From Paractinoplanes pyxinae (lineage in GTDB: Bacteria; Actinomycetota; Actinomycetes; Mycobacteriales; Micromonosporaceae), in assembly GCF_026626335.1 (NCBI RefSeq), contig NZ_JAPNTZ010000006.1, positions 124,001 to 188,000 of the forward strand: a stretch of DNA of 64,000 nt, given 5' to 3'. The stretch's first letter is position 1, and each line of letters opens with the position of its first letter. The notes under the pieces are model-generated. The model was given only the letters and a program-made list of their open reading frames with translations. It was not told the origin of the DNA and ran no database searches. Shown here piece by piece: positions 26,554 through 34,713 of this stretch. The position numbers and the translations under genes are program-made.

Positions 26554-27540
26554 TCAGCCCCGCTTACGGGCCGGCGCCGTGGACCCGCGCACCACCAGCT
26601 CCGGCTCGAAAAGAAGCTCGTCGGGCTCGACGCCGCTGCCCTCGATCTGGTTGACGAGCAGGTCGACGGCCGACTGGCCCATCAGCTCGATGGGCTGCCG
26701 CACGGTCGTCAGCGGCGGATCGGTGCAGGTCATCAGCGCCGAGTCATCGAAGCCGACCACCGACACGTCACCCGGCACGTCGAGCCCGAGCCGGCGCGCG
26801 GCCCGGATCGAGCCCAGCGCCAGCACGTCGGAGGCGCAGATCATGCCGGTGACGCCGCGGTCGATCAGCTTGGCCGCGGCCAGGCGCGCGCTCTCCATCG
26901 AGAAGTTCGTGCGCTCGACCTGGATGTCCTTTCCCTCCAGAGCGGCCAGCTTGCGCCGCGAGGGAACGTGGTCCTCCGGACCCATGACCATGCCGACGCG
27001 CTCGTGGCCGAGCGACCGCAGATGCCCGTAGGCCTGCTCGACGGCCACCGCGTCATCGGTCGAGATGTGCGGAAAGCCCAGGTCGGAAACCCCAGCGTTG
27101 ACCATGACAACCGGCATGCGGCGGTCGGTCAGCGCCCGGTAGTGCCCGTGCTCGGCGTCGGCCAGCGCGTACGAGCCACCGGCGAAGACCACGCCGGAGA
27201 CCTGATGATCGAGCAGCATCTCGATGTAGTCGCGCTCGGGGACACCGCCTATGGTGCGCGCGGCGAGCAGCGGGGTGAACCCGCGCTGGGCCAGCGAGGC
27301 GGTGACCACCTCGGCCAGCGCCGGGAAGATCGGGTTCTGCAGCTCGGGCAGCACGAGACCGACCAGCCGGCCGCGCTCGCCGCGCAACTTGGTCGGGCGC
27401 TCGTACCCCAGGACGTCGAGCGCGGTCAGCACCGTCTCGCGGGTCGCCTCGCTCACACCGTTGCGACCGTTGAGCACCCGGCTGACGGTCGCCTCGCTGA
27501 CGCCCGCCTTCTTGGCCACCTCGGCCAGACGTTTGGTCAC
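26554..27540 (-). CDS. LacI-family regulator of the alpha-1,3-glucan locus
   Basis: A 328-residue LacI/GalR repressor. The helix-turn-helix is VTKRLAEVAKKAGVSEATVS (1-20) with the hinge helix near residue 50 (GYERPTKLRGERGRLVGLVL), then a periplasmic-binding-protein-like effector domain. GTG 27540 is where homology begins; a TTG at 27558 is an alternative and neither has a good ribosome site. It is separated from the operon by its own terminator but reads in the same direction. The expected inducer is a saccharide released by the GH87 enzymes. Confidence 0.93.
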   Translation of the reverse strand: MTKRLAEVAKKAGVSEATVSRVLNGRNGVSEATRETVLTALDVLGYERPTKLRGERGRLVGLVLPELQNPIFPALAEVVTASLAQRGFTPLLAARTIGGVPERDYIEMLLDHQVSGVVFAGGSYALADAEHGHYRALTDRRMPVVMVNAGVSDLGFPHISTDDAVAVEQAYGHLRSLGHERVGMVMGPEDHVPSRRKLAALEGKDIQVERTNFSMESARLAAAKLIDRGVTGMICASDVLALGSIRAARRLGLDVPGDVSVVGFDDSALMTCTDPPLTTVRQPIELMGQSAVDLLVNQIEGSGVEPDELLFEPELVVRGSTAPARKRG

Positions 27541-27571
27541 GGAGGCAGCGTACGTCAAATAACTGCAAAAT

Positions 27572-27591
27572 TCGAACGCGCTCTTTCAACC
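27572..27591. promoter_or_regulatory. Imperfect dyad upstream of lacI-family gene
   Basis: TTCGAACGCGCTCTTTCAA has dyad symmetry in its outer parts (TTnnAA...TTnnAA) and lies about 32 bases before the GTG start. LacI-family proteins often bind sites like this near their own gene. Weak evidence. Confidence 0.25.
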
Positions 27592-27719
27592 TGACCGGCG
27601 ACCGCGCGTCCACTCTTGCAAGCCGTTCCGCATGGTCGCGGTGCGTGTCAGCTGATGCGTTTAAGTCGTCACTTTCCGCTGCGTCGGCTTGCTGCGCCCG
27701 ATTCCGTCCTACCTTCCGG

Positions 27720-28030
27720 CTTGCTCCGGTGTTGCCGCCGCCCTGCTTCCGCGTTGCCGCCCGCCGCACTTCCGCGTTACCGCCCACCCTGCCTCCGCGT
27801 TGCCGTCCACCCTGCCTCCGCGTTGCCGTCCACCCTGCTTCCGTGTTGCCGCCCGCCGTGCTTCCGCGTTGCCCGGCGGGCCGTGCTCCCACGCTGGCTC
27901 TCGCGTTGGCGTCCGGCCTGCTTCCGCGTTGCCGCCGGCCGTGCTCCCGCGTTGCCGTCCGCCGTGCTCCCTCGTTGACGCCCGGCCCGATTTCCGCGTT
28001 GGCGCCCCGGCCCGCTTCGCTGTCCTTGAC
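27720..28030. repeat. Degenerate 23-bp tandem repeat array
   Basis: About 12 units related to CCTGCCTCCGCGTTGCCGTC plus CAC, two adjacent copies being identical, fill most of the 567-base gap between lacI (start 27540) and the ychJ-like gene. One strand lacks A almost entirely. No gene is supported here; open frames on both strands are products of the repeat. Confidence 0.7.
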
Positions 28031-28107
28031 CGGCCTGCGTGGGTTTCCCGGCCGGCTGCTTCGGTATCGCCGTCCGGAAGACGGTCCTGGCCTGAGAAAA
28101 TGGGCGC

Positions 28108-28515
28108 ATGGCGTCGAAGACCAAGCTTTGTCCCTGCGGCCGCGGGCTGCCCTACGCCGAGTGCTGCGAGCCGGCCCACCTGGGCAATCCCCCGGCCACG
28201 GCCGAGGCGCTGATGCGCTCGCGCTACTCGGCCTTCGCGCTCGACGACGATTCGTACGTGCTGAAGTCGTGGCACCCGAAGACCCGCCCGGCCCGCATCG
28301 AGCCCGACTCGCGACTGCGCTGGACCGGCCTCGAAATCCTGGAGTCGACCGGCGGCGGCCTGTTCGACACCGAGGGGGTCGTCGAGTTCCGGGCCCACTA
28401 CAAAGACCACGGCAAGGCCGGCGACATGGTGGAGCGCAGTCGTTTCGTCCGGTCCGACGGCAAGTGGGTGTACTGGGGCCCGATCCTCGCCGACGGCTCG
28501 CTGAGCAACATCTGA
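28108..28515 (+). CDS. YchJ-family SEC-C metal-binding protein
   Basis: A 135-residue protein of the UPF0225/YchJ family. The N-terminal zinc-binding SEC-C-like motif is visible as LCPCGRGLPYAECCEP (7-22), followed by ALMRSRYSAFALDD, the conserved helix, and an NTF2-like beta sheet (VVEFRAHYKDHGK, WVYWGPIL). Full length for the family. Role unknown; the motif resembles the C-terminal part of SecA. It may form a unit with kynA, whose start is 47 bases downstream. Confidence 0.92.
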   Translation: MASKTKLCPCGRGLPYAECCEPAHLGNPPATAEALMRSRYSAFALDDDSYVLKSWHPKTRPARIEPDSRLRWTGLEILESTGGGLFDTEGVVEFRAHYKDHGKAGDMVERSRFVRSDGKWVYWGPILADGSLSNI

Positions 28516-28562
28516 GCTGGTGTGATTCCCTTCAAGAGATGATCTGAGGAGGGGATTCTCCG

Positions 28563-29417
28563 GTGGAAGGCGATCAACGGCCGATCGAGGACTCCGTCGT
28601 CCGCGATTTCAAGGTCAACCTCTCGTACGGCCGATACCTGCACCTCGACGAGCTCCTGAACGCCCAGCACCCGGTCAGCGTGCCCGAGCACCACGACGAG
28701 CTGCTGTTCATCCTGCAGCACCAGACGTCCGAGCTGTGGCTCAAGCTGGTGATGCACGAGCTGCGCGAGGTGATCCGCCGAATCGCCGCCGACGACCTGC
28801 GCCCCGCCCTCAAGGGTCTGGCCCGGGTCAAACACATCCAGCGGACGCTTACCGAGCAGTGGTCGGTGCTGGCCACGCTGACACCCAGCGAGTACGCCGA
28901 GTTCCGCAGCTTCCTGGGCACGTCGTCGGGCTTCCAGTCGTACCAGTACCGCGCGGTCGAGTTCCTGCTCGGCAATAAGGACCGCCGGATGCTCTCGCTG
29001 TTCAACGACGACCCGAGCGCCCAGGCGATGCTGACCGAGGCGCTGGAGGCCCCCAGCGTCTACGACGAGTTCCTGCGCTACCTGCACCGCCACGGCCACG
29101 ACGTCCCGGTCGAGCTGCTGCAACGCGACGTCACCTTGCCGTACCGCTACAACGAAGACCTGGTGCCGGTGTTCGTGCGCATCTACAGCGACCCCGAGAA
29201 GTTCTGGGAGGCCTACGAGGCCTGCGAAGAACTGGTCGACATCGAGGAGAACTTCCAACTCTGGCGCTTCCGCCACCTGAAAACGGTCGAGCGCACGATC
29301 GGCTTCAAGCGCGGCACCGGCGGCTCCAGCGGCGTCGACTTCCTCCGGGCAGCCCTCGACCTGACGTTCTTCCCCGAGCTCTACGCCGTCCGCACCGAGA
29401 TCGGCATCCCCACCTGA
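28563..29417 (+). CDS. kynA: Tryptophan 2,3-dioxygenase
   Basis: A 284-residue heme enzyme converting L-tryptophan to N-formylkynurenine, the first step of tryptophan degradation. Family marks: LLFILQHQTSELWLKLVMHE (substrate/heme pocket, 49-68), GFQSYQYRAVEFLLGN near 120, and the proximal-heme histidine segment WRFRHLKTVERTIGFKRGTG near 240 followed by GSSG. GTG 28563 has AGGAGGGG eight bases upstream. No kynureninase or formamidase gene is adjacent. It could feed catabolism or anthranilate/quinaldate-type antibiotic precursors. Confidence 0.96.
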   Translation: MEGDQRPIEDSVVRDFKVNLSYGRYLHLDELLNAQHPVSVPEHHDELLFILQHQTSELWLKLVMHELREVIRRIAADDLRPALKGLARVKHIQRTLTEQWSVLATLTPSEYAEFRSFLGTSSGFQSYQYRAVEFLLGNKDRRMLSLFNDDPSAQAMLTEALEAPSVYDEFLRYLHRHGHDVPVELLQRDVTLPYRYNEDLVPVFVRIYSDPEKFWEAYEACEELVDIEENFQLWRFRHLKTVERTIGFKRGTGGSSGVDFLRAALDLTFFPELYAVRTEIGIPT

Positions 29418-29459
29418 CCCCAACCGACTCACCGCCAACCGGCTCAGCAGCCGCGCCGC

Positions 29460-29760
29460 CCCTTCATCTCAAGCCGCCCACCGCAATACGCCGCCACCAC
29501 CTCAGGCCGCCCACCACGCAACGCCGCCCACCGCGTCGCGCTGCCTACCGCGAAACGCCACCAACACCTCACGCCGCCCACTGCGAGACGCCGCTCACCG
29601 CGTCGCGCCGCCCACCGCGCGACGCCGCCATCACCTCACGCCGCCCACCGCGCGACGCCGCCATCACCTCACGCCGCCCACCGCGCGACGCCGCTCACCG
29701 CGTCGCGCCGCCCACCGCGCGACGCCGCCATCACCCCACGCGGCCTACCGCGTCGCGCCG
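29460..29760. repeat. Degenerate 33-bp tandem repeat array
   Basis: Units related to CGCCGCCCACCGCGCGACGC plus CGCCATCACCTCA recur at 29606, 29639, 29672 and 29706 (33, 33, 34 bases apart), with more diverged copies back to about 29460. They fill the 344-base gap between kynA and the convergent tetR-type gene. No gene or terminator otherwise seen. Confidence 0.65.
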
Positions 29761-29761
29761 C

Positions 29762-30358
29762 TCAGTTGGCCGGTGTCAGCAGCGAGCGCAGGGCGGGGAC
29801 GAGTTCGTCGAAATCCGCCTTTTTGCCGGTGAAGAACTCTGCATAGAGAAACGCGCCGACCATGCGAACGTAGAGAAAAGCGAGATGCGGCACGTCCGCC
29901 CCCGGCGGCAACTCGTCGACGAGACCGGTCTCGCGGAATACGGCGAGCTGATTGGCGACGGCGCTCTCGTTCACCCCGCCGGCCGGTGTGAATAAAACTC
30001 GCGATGCCGCCTCGGGCTCCTGGCGCAGAAAAGTCTCGAGCACGGGCGAACGCAACTGCTCGCCGAAATGCCGCGAAACCTCGACCACACCGTCGAATCC
30101 GGCCGCCGTGCGGGCCGCCCGCGACTCGGCGAACATGACCTCGGTCAGCGCCCGCAGCACGTCGTCGAGCAGGGCATCCCGGCTGCCCGCGACTCGATAG
30201 AGCGTGGCCCGGCTGATGGCCATTCCGGCGGCCAAATCTTCCATGTCTATTGTGGATCGGCGCAGGAATTGCTCGACCCCGGCCTGGACCACCTGATCGT
30301 GAGTGACGACCCGGCGGCTCGCCTTTTCCTCGCCCACTACCGTCACCATCGCCCGCAT
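29762..30358 (-). CDS. TetR-family regulator (QsdR-like)
   Basis: A 198-residue TetR-type repressor. The DNA-binding head is about residues 16-62 (VTHDQVVQAGVEQFL, then AAGMAISRATLYRVAGSRDA). The C-terminal domain (PHLAFLYVRMVGAFLYAEFF) resembles the QsdR ligand domain. It is divergent from the secreted polyester hydrolase at 30591, which is therefore a candidate target. ATG 30349 is an alternative start three codons in. The stop lies right at the edge of the 33-bp repeat array. Confidence 0.9.
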   Translation of the reverse strand: MRAMVTVVGEEKASRRVVTHDQVVQAGVEQFLRRSTIDMEDLAAGMAISRATLYRVAGSRDALLDDVLRALTEVMFAESRAARTAAGFDGVVEVSRHFGEQLRSPVLETFLRQEPEAASRVLFTPAGGVNESAVANQLAVFRETGLVDELPPGADVPHLAFLYVRMVGAFLYAEFFTGKKADFDELVPALRSLLTPAN

Positions 30359-30446
30359 CCGACCCGGCGCTCACTGTAGCAATTTTCCCAGGCCATGTGC
30401 ACTTTTCTTTCGCCGGATCTCATCCGCATAAGCTCCTTTGTCCGTA

Positions 30447-30460
30447 ATGCCGCCAGGCAT
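30447..30460. promoter_or_regulatory. Small dyad ATGCC-gcca-GGCAT between tetR-type gene and hydrolase
   Basis: A perfect 5-base inverted repeat in the 232-base divergent gap. It is a possible repressor site for the TetR-type gene or the polyester hydrolase, but short enough to be chance. Confidence 0.25.
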
Positions 30461-30590
30461 CGAAGACTTCCGCTGCGACCGCCGTCTCACGATTTCCGCT
30501 CGTCTTGAAATACGGATTGGAGCGGCTTCAGGATCGATTGCGCCACGATCCGGATCCCGCCCGTCCGCGGGACTGACGAGGAGAACCCCC

Positions 30591-31508
30591 ATGCAGCCCA
30601 CCCAGACCGCCCAGCGCCACCGGCGCCCCCGGCGTGTGCTCCGCCTGCGCAACCTGGTCGGCGCGGCCGCCGCGGTGACGATGGCCGTCGGCGGCGTCAC
30701 CCTGGTGCCGTCGGCCCAGGCCGCGACGAACCCGTTCGAGCGCGGCCCCGCCCCCACCCTGTCGAGCATCCAGGCCACCCGCGGCTCGTTCGCGGTCTCC
30801 CAGACGAGCGTGTCTTCGCTGGCCGCCAGCGGCTTTGGCGGCGGCGACATCTACTACCCGACCAGCACCAGCGCCGGCACGTTCGGCGCGGTGGCCATCG
30901 CCCCCGGCTACACGGCCTCGCGCTCGAGCATGGCCTGGCTGGCGCCCCGCCTCGCCTCGCAGGGCTTCGTGGTCTTCAACATCGACACCCTGACCCGCTC
31001 GGACCAGCCTGCCAGCCGCGGCCGCCAGCTGCTGGCCGCGCTGGACTATCTGACCCAGCGCAGCACCGTCCGCACCCGCATCGACGCCGACCGCCTGGCC
31101 GTGGTGGGCCACTCGATGGGTGGCGGCGGCACCCTCGAGGCGGCCAAGTCTCGTCCCAGCCTGCAGGCCGCCGTGCCGCTGACCCCGTGGAACCTGGACA
31201 AGAGCTGGCCTGAGGTGCGCACCCCCACGCTGGTGGTCGGCGCCGAGAACGACTCGGTGGCCTCGGTCTCGTCGCACGCGATCCCGTTCTACAACAGTCT
31301 GCCGTCCACGCTGGACAAGGCCTACCTCGAGCTGAACAACGCCTCGCACTTCGCGCCCAACACCAGCAACACCACGATCGCGCAATACAGCATCTCGTGG
31401 CTGAAGCGCTTCGTGGACGACGACCTGCGCTACGAGCAGTTCCTCTGCCCCGCGCCTCGGGTCAGCACCACGATCTCCGACTACCGCAACACCTGTCCGC
31501 ATTCCTGA
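30591..31508 (+). CDS. Secreted polyester hydrolase (PET-hydrolase-type cutinase)
   Basis: A 305-residue secreted serine hydrolase closely resembling Thermobifida cutinases. Signal peptide cleaved after SAQA (44). Triad: Ser175 (VVGHSMGGGG), Asp221 (GAENDSVAS), His253 (NNASHFAPN). Substrate-cleft residues match actinobacterial PET hydrolases: Tyr107 (APGYT) in the oxyanion hole and Trp200 (LTPWNLDKSW). Cys286 and Cys302 correspond to the C-terminal disulfide. Other shared stretches are NPFERGP, GFGGGDIYYP and IPFYNSLPS. ATG 30591 follows GAGGAG at 30578-30583. Natural substrate is probably cutin or suberin; activity on PET is a family-based inference. Confidence 0.94.
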   Translation: MQPTQTAQRHRRPRRVLRLRNLVGAAAAVTMAVGGVTLVPSAQAATNPFERGPAPTLSSIQATRGSFAVSQTSVSSLAASGFGGGDIYYPTSTSAGTFGAVAIAPGYTASRSSMAWLAPRLASQGFVVFNIDTLTRSDQPASRGRQLLAALDYLTQRSTVRTRIDADRLAVVGHSMGGGGTLEAAKSRPSLQAAVPLTPWNLDKSWPEVRTPTLVVGAENDSVASVSSHAIPFYNSLPSTLDKAYLELNNASHFAPNTSNTTIAQYSISWLKRFVDDDLRYEQFLCPAPRVSTTISDYRNTCPHS

Positions 31509-31604
31509 GTCACCCGCCCTTCCCGGCGCCCACTCTGCTCCTCTGGCAGCCCGGCCGGACTGGGGCCGGCGCCCGAATAGGGGTGTGGTTTTCCGCAGGT
31601 GAGT

Positions 31605-31639
31605 TCGGCGGCCGGCCTCATTACCGGGCCGGCCGCCGA
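31605..31639. terminator. 13-bp stem-loop between the hydrolase and dedA genes
   Basis: Perfect arms 31605-31617 and 31627-31639 with a 9-base loop. It ends five bases before the -10 of the DedA gene, so it may terminate upstream transcription or act as an operator. Confidence 0.45.
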
Positions 31640-31643
31640 TCCC

Positions 31644-31649
31644 TAGCGT
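31644..31649 (+). promoter_or_regulatory. -10 element (TAGCGT), leaderless dedA-type gene
   Basis: TAGCGT lies seven bases before ATG 31657, the classical leaderless arrangement; no ribosome site is present. Confidence 0.5.
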
Positions 31650-31656
31650 TTTCGCC

Positions 31657-32289
31657 ATGACCTCGACGTATGCGGCCGACGGCGGCCTCACCGGCTTCGT
31701 GACCAGCCTGGTGGAACGCCTCGGTGGGCCCGGTGCGGGCCTCGCCGTGGCCCTGGAAAATCTGTTCCCGCCCATCCCGAGCGAAGTGATCCTTCCCCTG
31801 GCCGGCTTCACCGCCGGCCAGGGCAAGATGAGCCTGGCCGGCGCGATCGCCTGGACCACGCTGGGCTCGGTCGTGGGCGCGGTCGCCCTCTATTACGCGG
31901 GCGTCCTGCTCGGCCGAGACCGGCTCCGGGCGATCGCGGCCCGCCTCCCGCTGATCAAACTGAGCGACGTCGACCGCACCGAGGCCTGGTTTCATCGCCA
32001 CGGCCCCAAGACGGTGCTGTTCGGCCGCATGATCCCCATCTTCCGCAGCCTCATCTCCATTCCGGCCGGCGTCGAACGCATGTCGCTGCCGGTCTTCCTG
32101 CTCTGCACCACCATCGGCAGCTTGATCTGGAACTCGGTGTTCGTCCTGGCCGGCTATTACCTCGGCGCCAACTGGCACGAGGTCGAGGCCTACGCGTCCA
32201 CCTTTCAAAAGGTGGTGATCGCCGTCTGCGTGCTGGCCGTGGCCGCCTTCGTCGCCGTCCGCCTGAGCCGCCGGCATCGCGTACGGTGA
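31657..32289 (+). CDS. DedA-family membrane protein
   Basis: A 210-residue inner-membrane protein. The family signature is seen in VALENLFPPIPSEVILPLAG (30-49), which carries the conserved E-x-FPPIPSE re-entrant motif, and GRMIPIFRSLISIPAGVERM (128-147), the second half with the essential arginine. Four to five membrane segments. DedA proteins are undecaprenyl-phosphate or phospholipid transporters/flippases in several bacteria. Its stop overlaps the next start (GTGA, 32286-32289), coupling it to a sensor kinase. Confidence 0.95.
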   Translation: MTSTYAADGGLTGFVTSLVERLGGPGAGLAVALENLFPPIPSEVILPLAGFTAGQGKMSLAGAIAWTTLGSVVGAVALYYAGVLLGRDRLRAIAARLPLIKLSDVDRTEAWFHRHGPKTVLFGRMIPIFRSLISIPAGVERMSLPVFLLCTTIGSLIWNSVFVLAGYYLGANWHEVEAYASTFQKVVIAVCVLAVAAFVAVRLSRRHRVR

Positions 32290-33467
32290 CCGAGATGCCT
32301 CTTCGCGTTCGCCCGTCCGGGCCGGTGGCCCGTGATGTGGCCGCCCGCCCGAGGGGGCACCCGATGGGCCGAGTCCTTCGCGTGCTGGTGCGGGCCGGGC
32401 AGCCGCTGGCCGTCGTGTCGTTGGGCGCGCTCAGCGGGGTGGCCGAGGTCGTGTTCTTGATCATTGCGGGTCTGGCCTGGGCGACGCGGAGCCAGGCCGG
32501 CGTGCTCGAACGGGCTCAGGCGATCGTCGCGTGGGAGATGCGACGGCTCTCGCTCCCGCCGGTGGGCACCGACGGCCCGCGGATGCTGAGCTATCTCGTC
32601 GCACGGCTTCTTCCGGCGCTGCTGGGCGCGGTCACCGCGGGTCTGCTCGGGGTCGGGCTGGTGCTGGCCGGCATCGTGATCCACGCCTTCCTCGTCGGGC
32701 AGATGGACGTGCCCGAGGTGGCGATGCAAGTGGTCATCGGGTTGGCCCTGCTGGCGGTCAACATCCAGGCGATCGCCAGCGTGCTGCGGCTCGACCGGTG
32801 GCTTGCCGGCAATCTGCTCGAGCCGAGCGACCGGGACGACCTCGAGCAGCGGATCACCGAGCTCACCACCACACGCGCGGGCGTGATGGCCGCCGTCGAC
32901 GCGGAACGCCGCCGCATCGAGCGCGACCTGCACGACGGTCTTCAGCAGAGTCTCGTCGCGCTGGGCATGCTGCTGGGCCGGGCCCGCCGCAGCCGCGACC
33001 CCGACCAGGCGACCCGCCTGCTCGGCCAGGCCCACGACGACGCGCAGCGGGCGCTGGACGAGCTGCGCGAGGTGGCCTGGCGGGTTTATCCGTCCGCGCT
33101 CGACCACGGCACCCTGGAAGACGCGCTGAGCATGGTGGCGCACCGCTCCGCCGTCCCGGTGCGCATCGATTACCGCCTGGCCGACCGTCCGCCGCCACAG
33201 GCCGAGACGGCGCTCTACTTCGTGGCCTGCGAAGCCATCACCAACGCCGCCAAGCACTCCGGCGCTACCGTCATCCACATCGAAATCACCGGCGACGGCA
33301 AGGAACTGGCGATGAACCTGCGCGACGACGGCCAGGGCGGCGCCGACCCAACCGGCAGCGGCCTGCAGGGCCTGGCCCGCCGTGTAGCCGCCTTAGACGG
33401 CCGCTTCACCCTCACAAGCCCCGCCGATGCCGGCACCACCATCCACGTAACGCTGCCATGCGCCTGA
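32286..33467 (+). CDS. Sensor histidine kinase (HisKA_3), coupled to dedA
   Basis: A 393-residue membrane kinase. Four hydrophobic stretches lie at about 40-65, 105-137 and 147-167; the phospho-acceptor is His216 in RRRIERDLHDGLQQSLVAL, and the HATPase_c domain includes CEAITNAAKHSG and DDGQGGADPTGSGLQGLARR. Its response regulator starts 517 bases downstream after a repeat array rather than directly. GTG 32286 overlaps the DedA stop. A link to membrane-lipid stress is suggested by the DedA coupling. Confidence 0.92.
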   Translation: MTEMPLRVRPSGPVARDVAARPRGHPMGRVLRVLVRAGQPLAVVSLGALSGVAEVVFLIIAGLAWATRSQAGVLERAQAIVAWEMRRLSLPPVGTDGPRMLSYLVARLLPALLGAVTAGLLGVGLVLAGIVIHAFLVGQMDVPEVAMQVVIGLALLAVNIQAIASVLRLDRWLAGNLLEPSDRDDLEQRITELTTTRAGVMAAVDAERRRIERDLHDGLQQSLVALGMLLGRARRSRDPDQATRLLGQAHDDAQRALDELREVAWRVYPSALDHGTLEDALSMVAHRSAVPVRIDYRLADRPPPQAETALYFVACEAITNAAKHSGATVIHIEITGDGKELAMNLRDDGQGGADPTGSGLQGLARRVAALDGRFTLTSPADAGTTIHVTLPCA

Positions 33468-33535
33468 CCAGCCCTCTCCCCGCCGCCCCGCACGGGTCGC
33501 CCAGGCCCAAGCCGGCGCGGCACAAGTCGACCCCA

Positions 33536-33800
33536 CACGGGTCAGCCCGGCACGAGCCGCCGCTGTACGAGTCGGCGCGGCACGAGTCGGCGCGCCACGA
33601 GCCGGCGCTGAGCGGTTCGGCGCGCCACGAGTCAGCGCAACGCGAGTCAGCGCGCCATGAGCCGGAGCAACGCGAGTCAGCGCAACGCGAGTCGGCGCGG
33701 CACGAATCGGCGCGGCACGAGCCGGCCCTGAGCGAGTCGGCGCGCCACGAGTCAGCGCGCCACGAGCCGGCGCGCCACGAGTCGGCGCTGAGCGGGTCGG
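33536..33800. repeat. 15-bp tandem repeat array between kinase and response regulator
   Basis: At least 16 consecutive 15-bp units related to CACGAGTCGGCGCGG (variants CACGAGCCGGCGCTG, CGCGAGTCAGCGCAA). In one frame they encode pentads such as ARHES and ARHEP. Degraded copies continue to about 33960. No start codon with a ribosome site or family match precedes this frame, so it is treated as non-coding. It occupies most of the 517-base gap. Confidence 0.8.
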
Positions 33801-33984
33801 TCCGTCTTACATCGGCGTGGCACGAGAGGGGACGGTACGGGTCAGCCCGCCGCGGGTTGGCGCGGAACGAATCGGCCTGGTACGAGCGAGCCCGGCATCG
33901 GCCGGTGGGGCAGGAGCATGCACAGCACGAATCAGACCGGCACGCGCCAGTGCGGCATGGGTGGGCGCGGTCGAGGTGTGGGGT

Positions 33985-34638
33985 GTGGTTGTCGTGCGGA
34001 TAGTGCTGGCTGAGGATTCGACGCTACTTCGTGAAGGGCTGGTGCGGCTGCTCGGGGACGAGGGGCATGACGTGGTGGCGGCCGTGGTTGATGCTGGGCA
34101 GCTGGTTGAGGCGGTCGGGGAGCACCAGCCTGACGTGGTGGTTACCGACGTGCGCATGCCACCTACCAACACTGATGACGGGCTGCGGGCTGCGCTTGAG
34201 ATTCGGCGGCGGTGGCCGGGCATGGCGGTGCTGGTGTTGTCGCAGTACGTCGAGAAGCGGTACGCCGCTCAGTTGCTGGCCGACCGGTCCGAGGGGGTGG
34301 GATACGTACTGAAGGACCGGGTGGCTCAGGTTGAGGACTTCCTCGATGCCCTTGATCGGGTGGCCGCTGGGTCGACCGCGCTCGACCCTGAGGTTGTGCG
34401 GCAGCTGATGTCGGCCACCAGCCACACGGATCCACTTAGTCGCCTCACCGGCCGCGAGAGTGACGTCCTGCGGCACATGGCCGAGGGCTATACCAACGCG
34501 GTGATCGCTGACCGGTTGCACGTCTCGCAAAGTGCCGTGGAGAAGCACGTCAACGCCATCTTCGACAAGCTCGGCCTGGCCGACACCACTGGCTACAGCC
34601 GCCGGGTGCTGGCCATCCTTCGCTACCTGGGCTCCTGA
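33985..34638 (+). CDS. NarL-family response regulator, partner of the 32286 kinase
   Basis: A 217-residue response regulator: receiver domain with Asp55 (VVVTDVRMPP) and acidic pair in VLAEDSTLL; LuxR-type helix-turn-helix at about 150-205 (LTGRESDVLRHMAEGYTNAV). GTG 33985 has GAGG eight bases upstream; a GTG at 33994 is possible. The longer upstream frame is derived from the adjacent repeat array and is rejected. This gene uses more T/A third positions than its neighbours (for example GTT, CTT, GAT codons at 34080-34400), unusual for the window. Confidence 0.92.
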   Translation: MVVVRIVLAEDSTLLREGLVRLLGDEGHDVVAAVVDAGQLVEAVGEHQPDVVVTDVRMPPTNTDDGLRAALEIRRRWPGMAVLVLSQYVEKRYAAQLLADRSEGVGYVLKDRVAQVEDFLDALDRVAAGSTALDPEVVRQLMSATSHTDPLSRLTGRESDVLRHMAEGYTNAVIADRLHVSQSAVEKHVNAIFDKLGLADTTGYSRRVLAILRYLGS

Positions 34639-34713
34639 CAGGGGCCGCCCTGCCGATCGCATGGGAGCGAGAGCCGTCAGTGGCCGCGGGTCAGCGTGAT
34701 CGTCGGGCCGGTC

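Noticed and set aside
32531..33470. Plus-strand frame overlapping the sensor kinase
   Set aside because: Shadow of the kinase in another frame, Arg/Pro/Gly-rich.
33536..34003. Coding extension of a gene through the ARHES/ARHEP repeat frame
   Set aside because: No ribosome site or start belongs to it; the frame is out of phase with both the kinase and the regulator.
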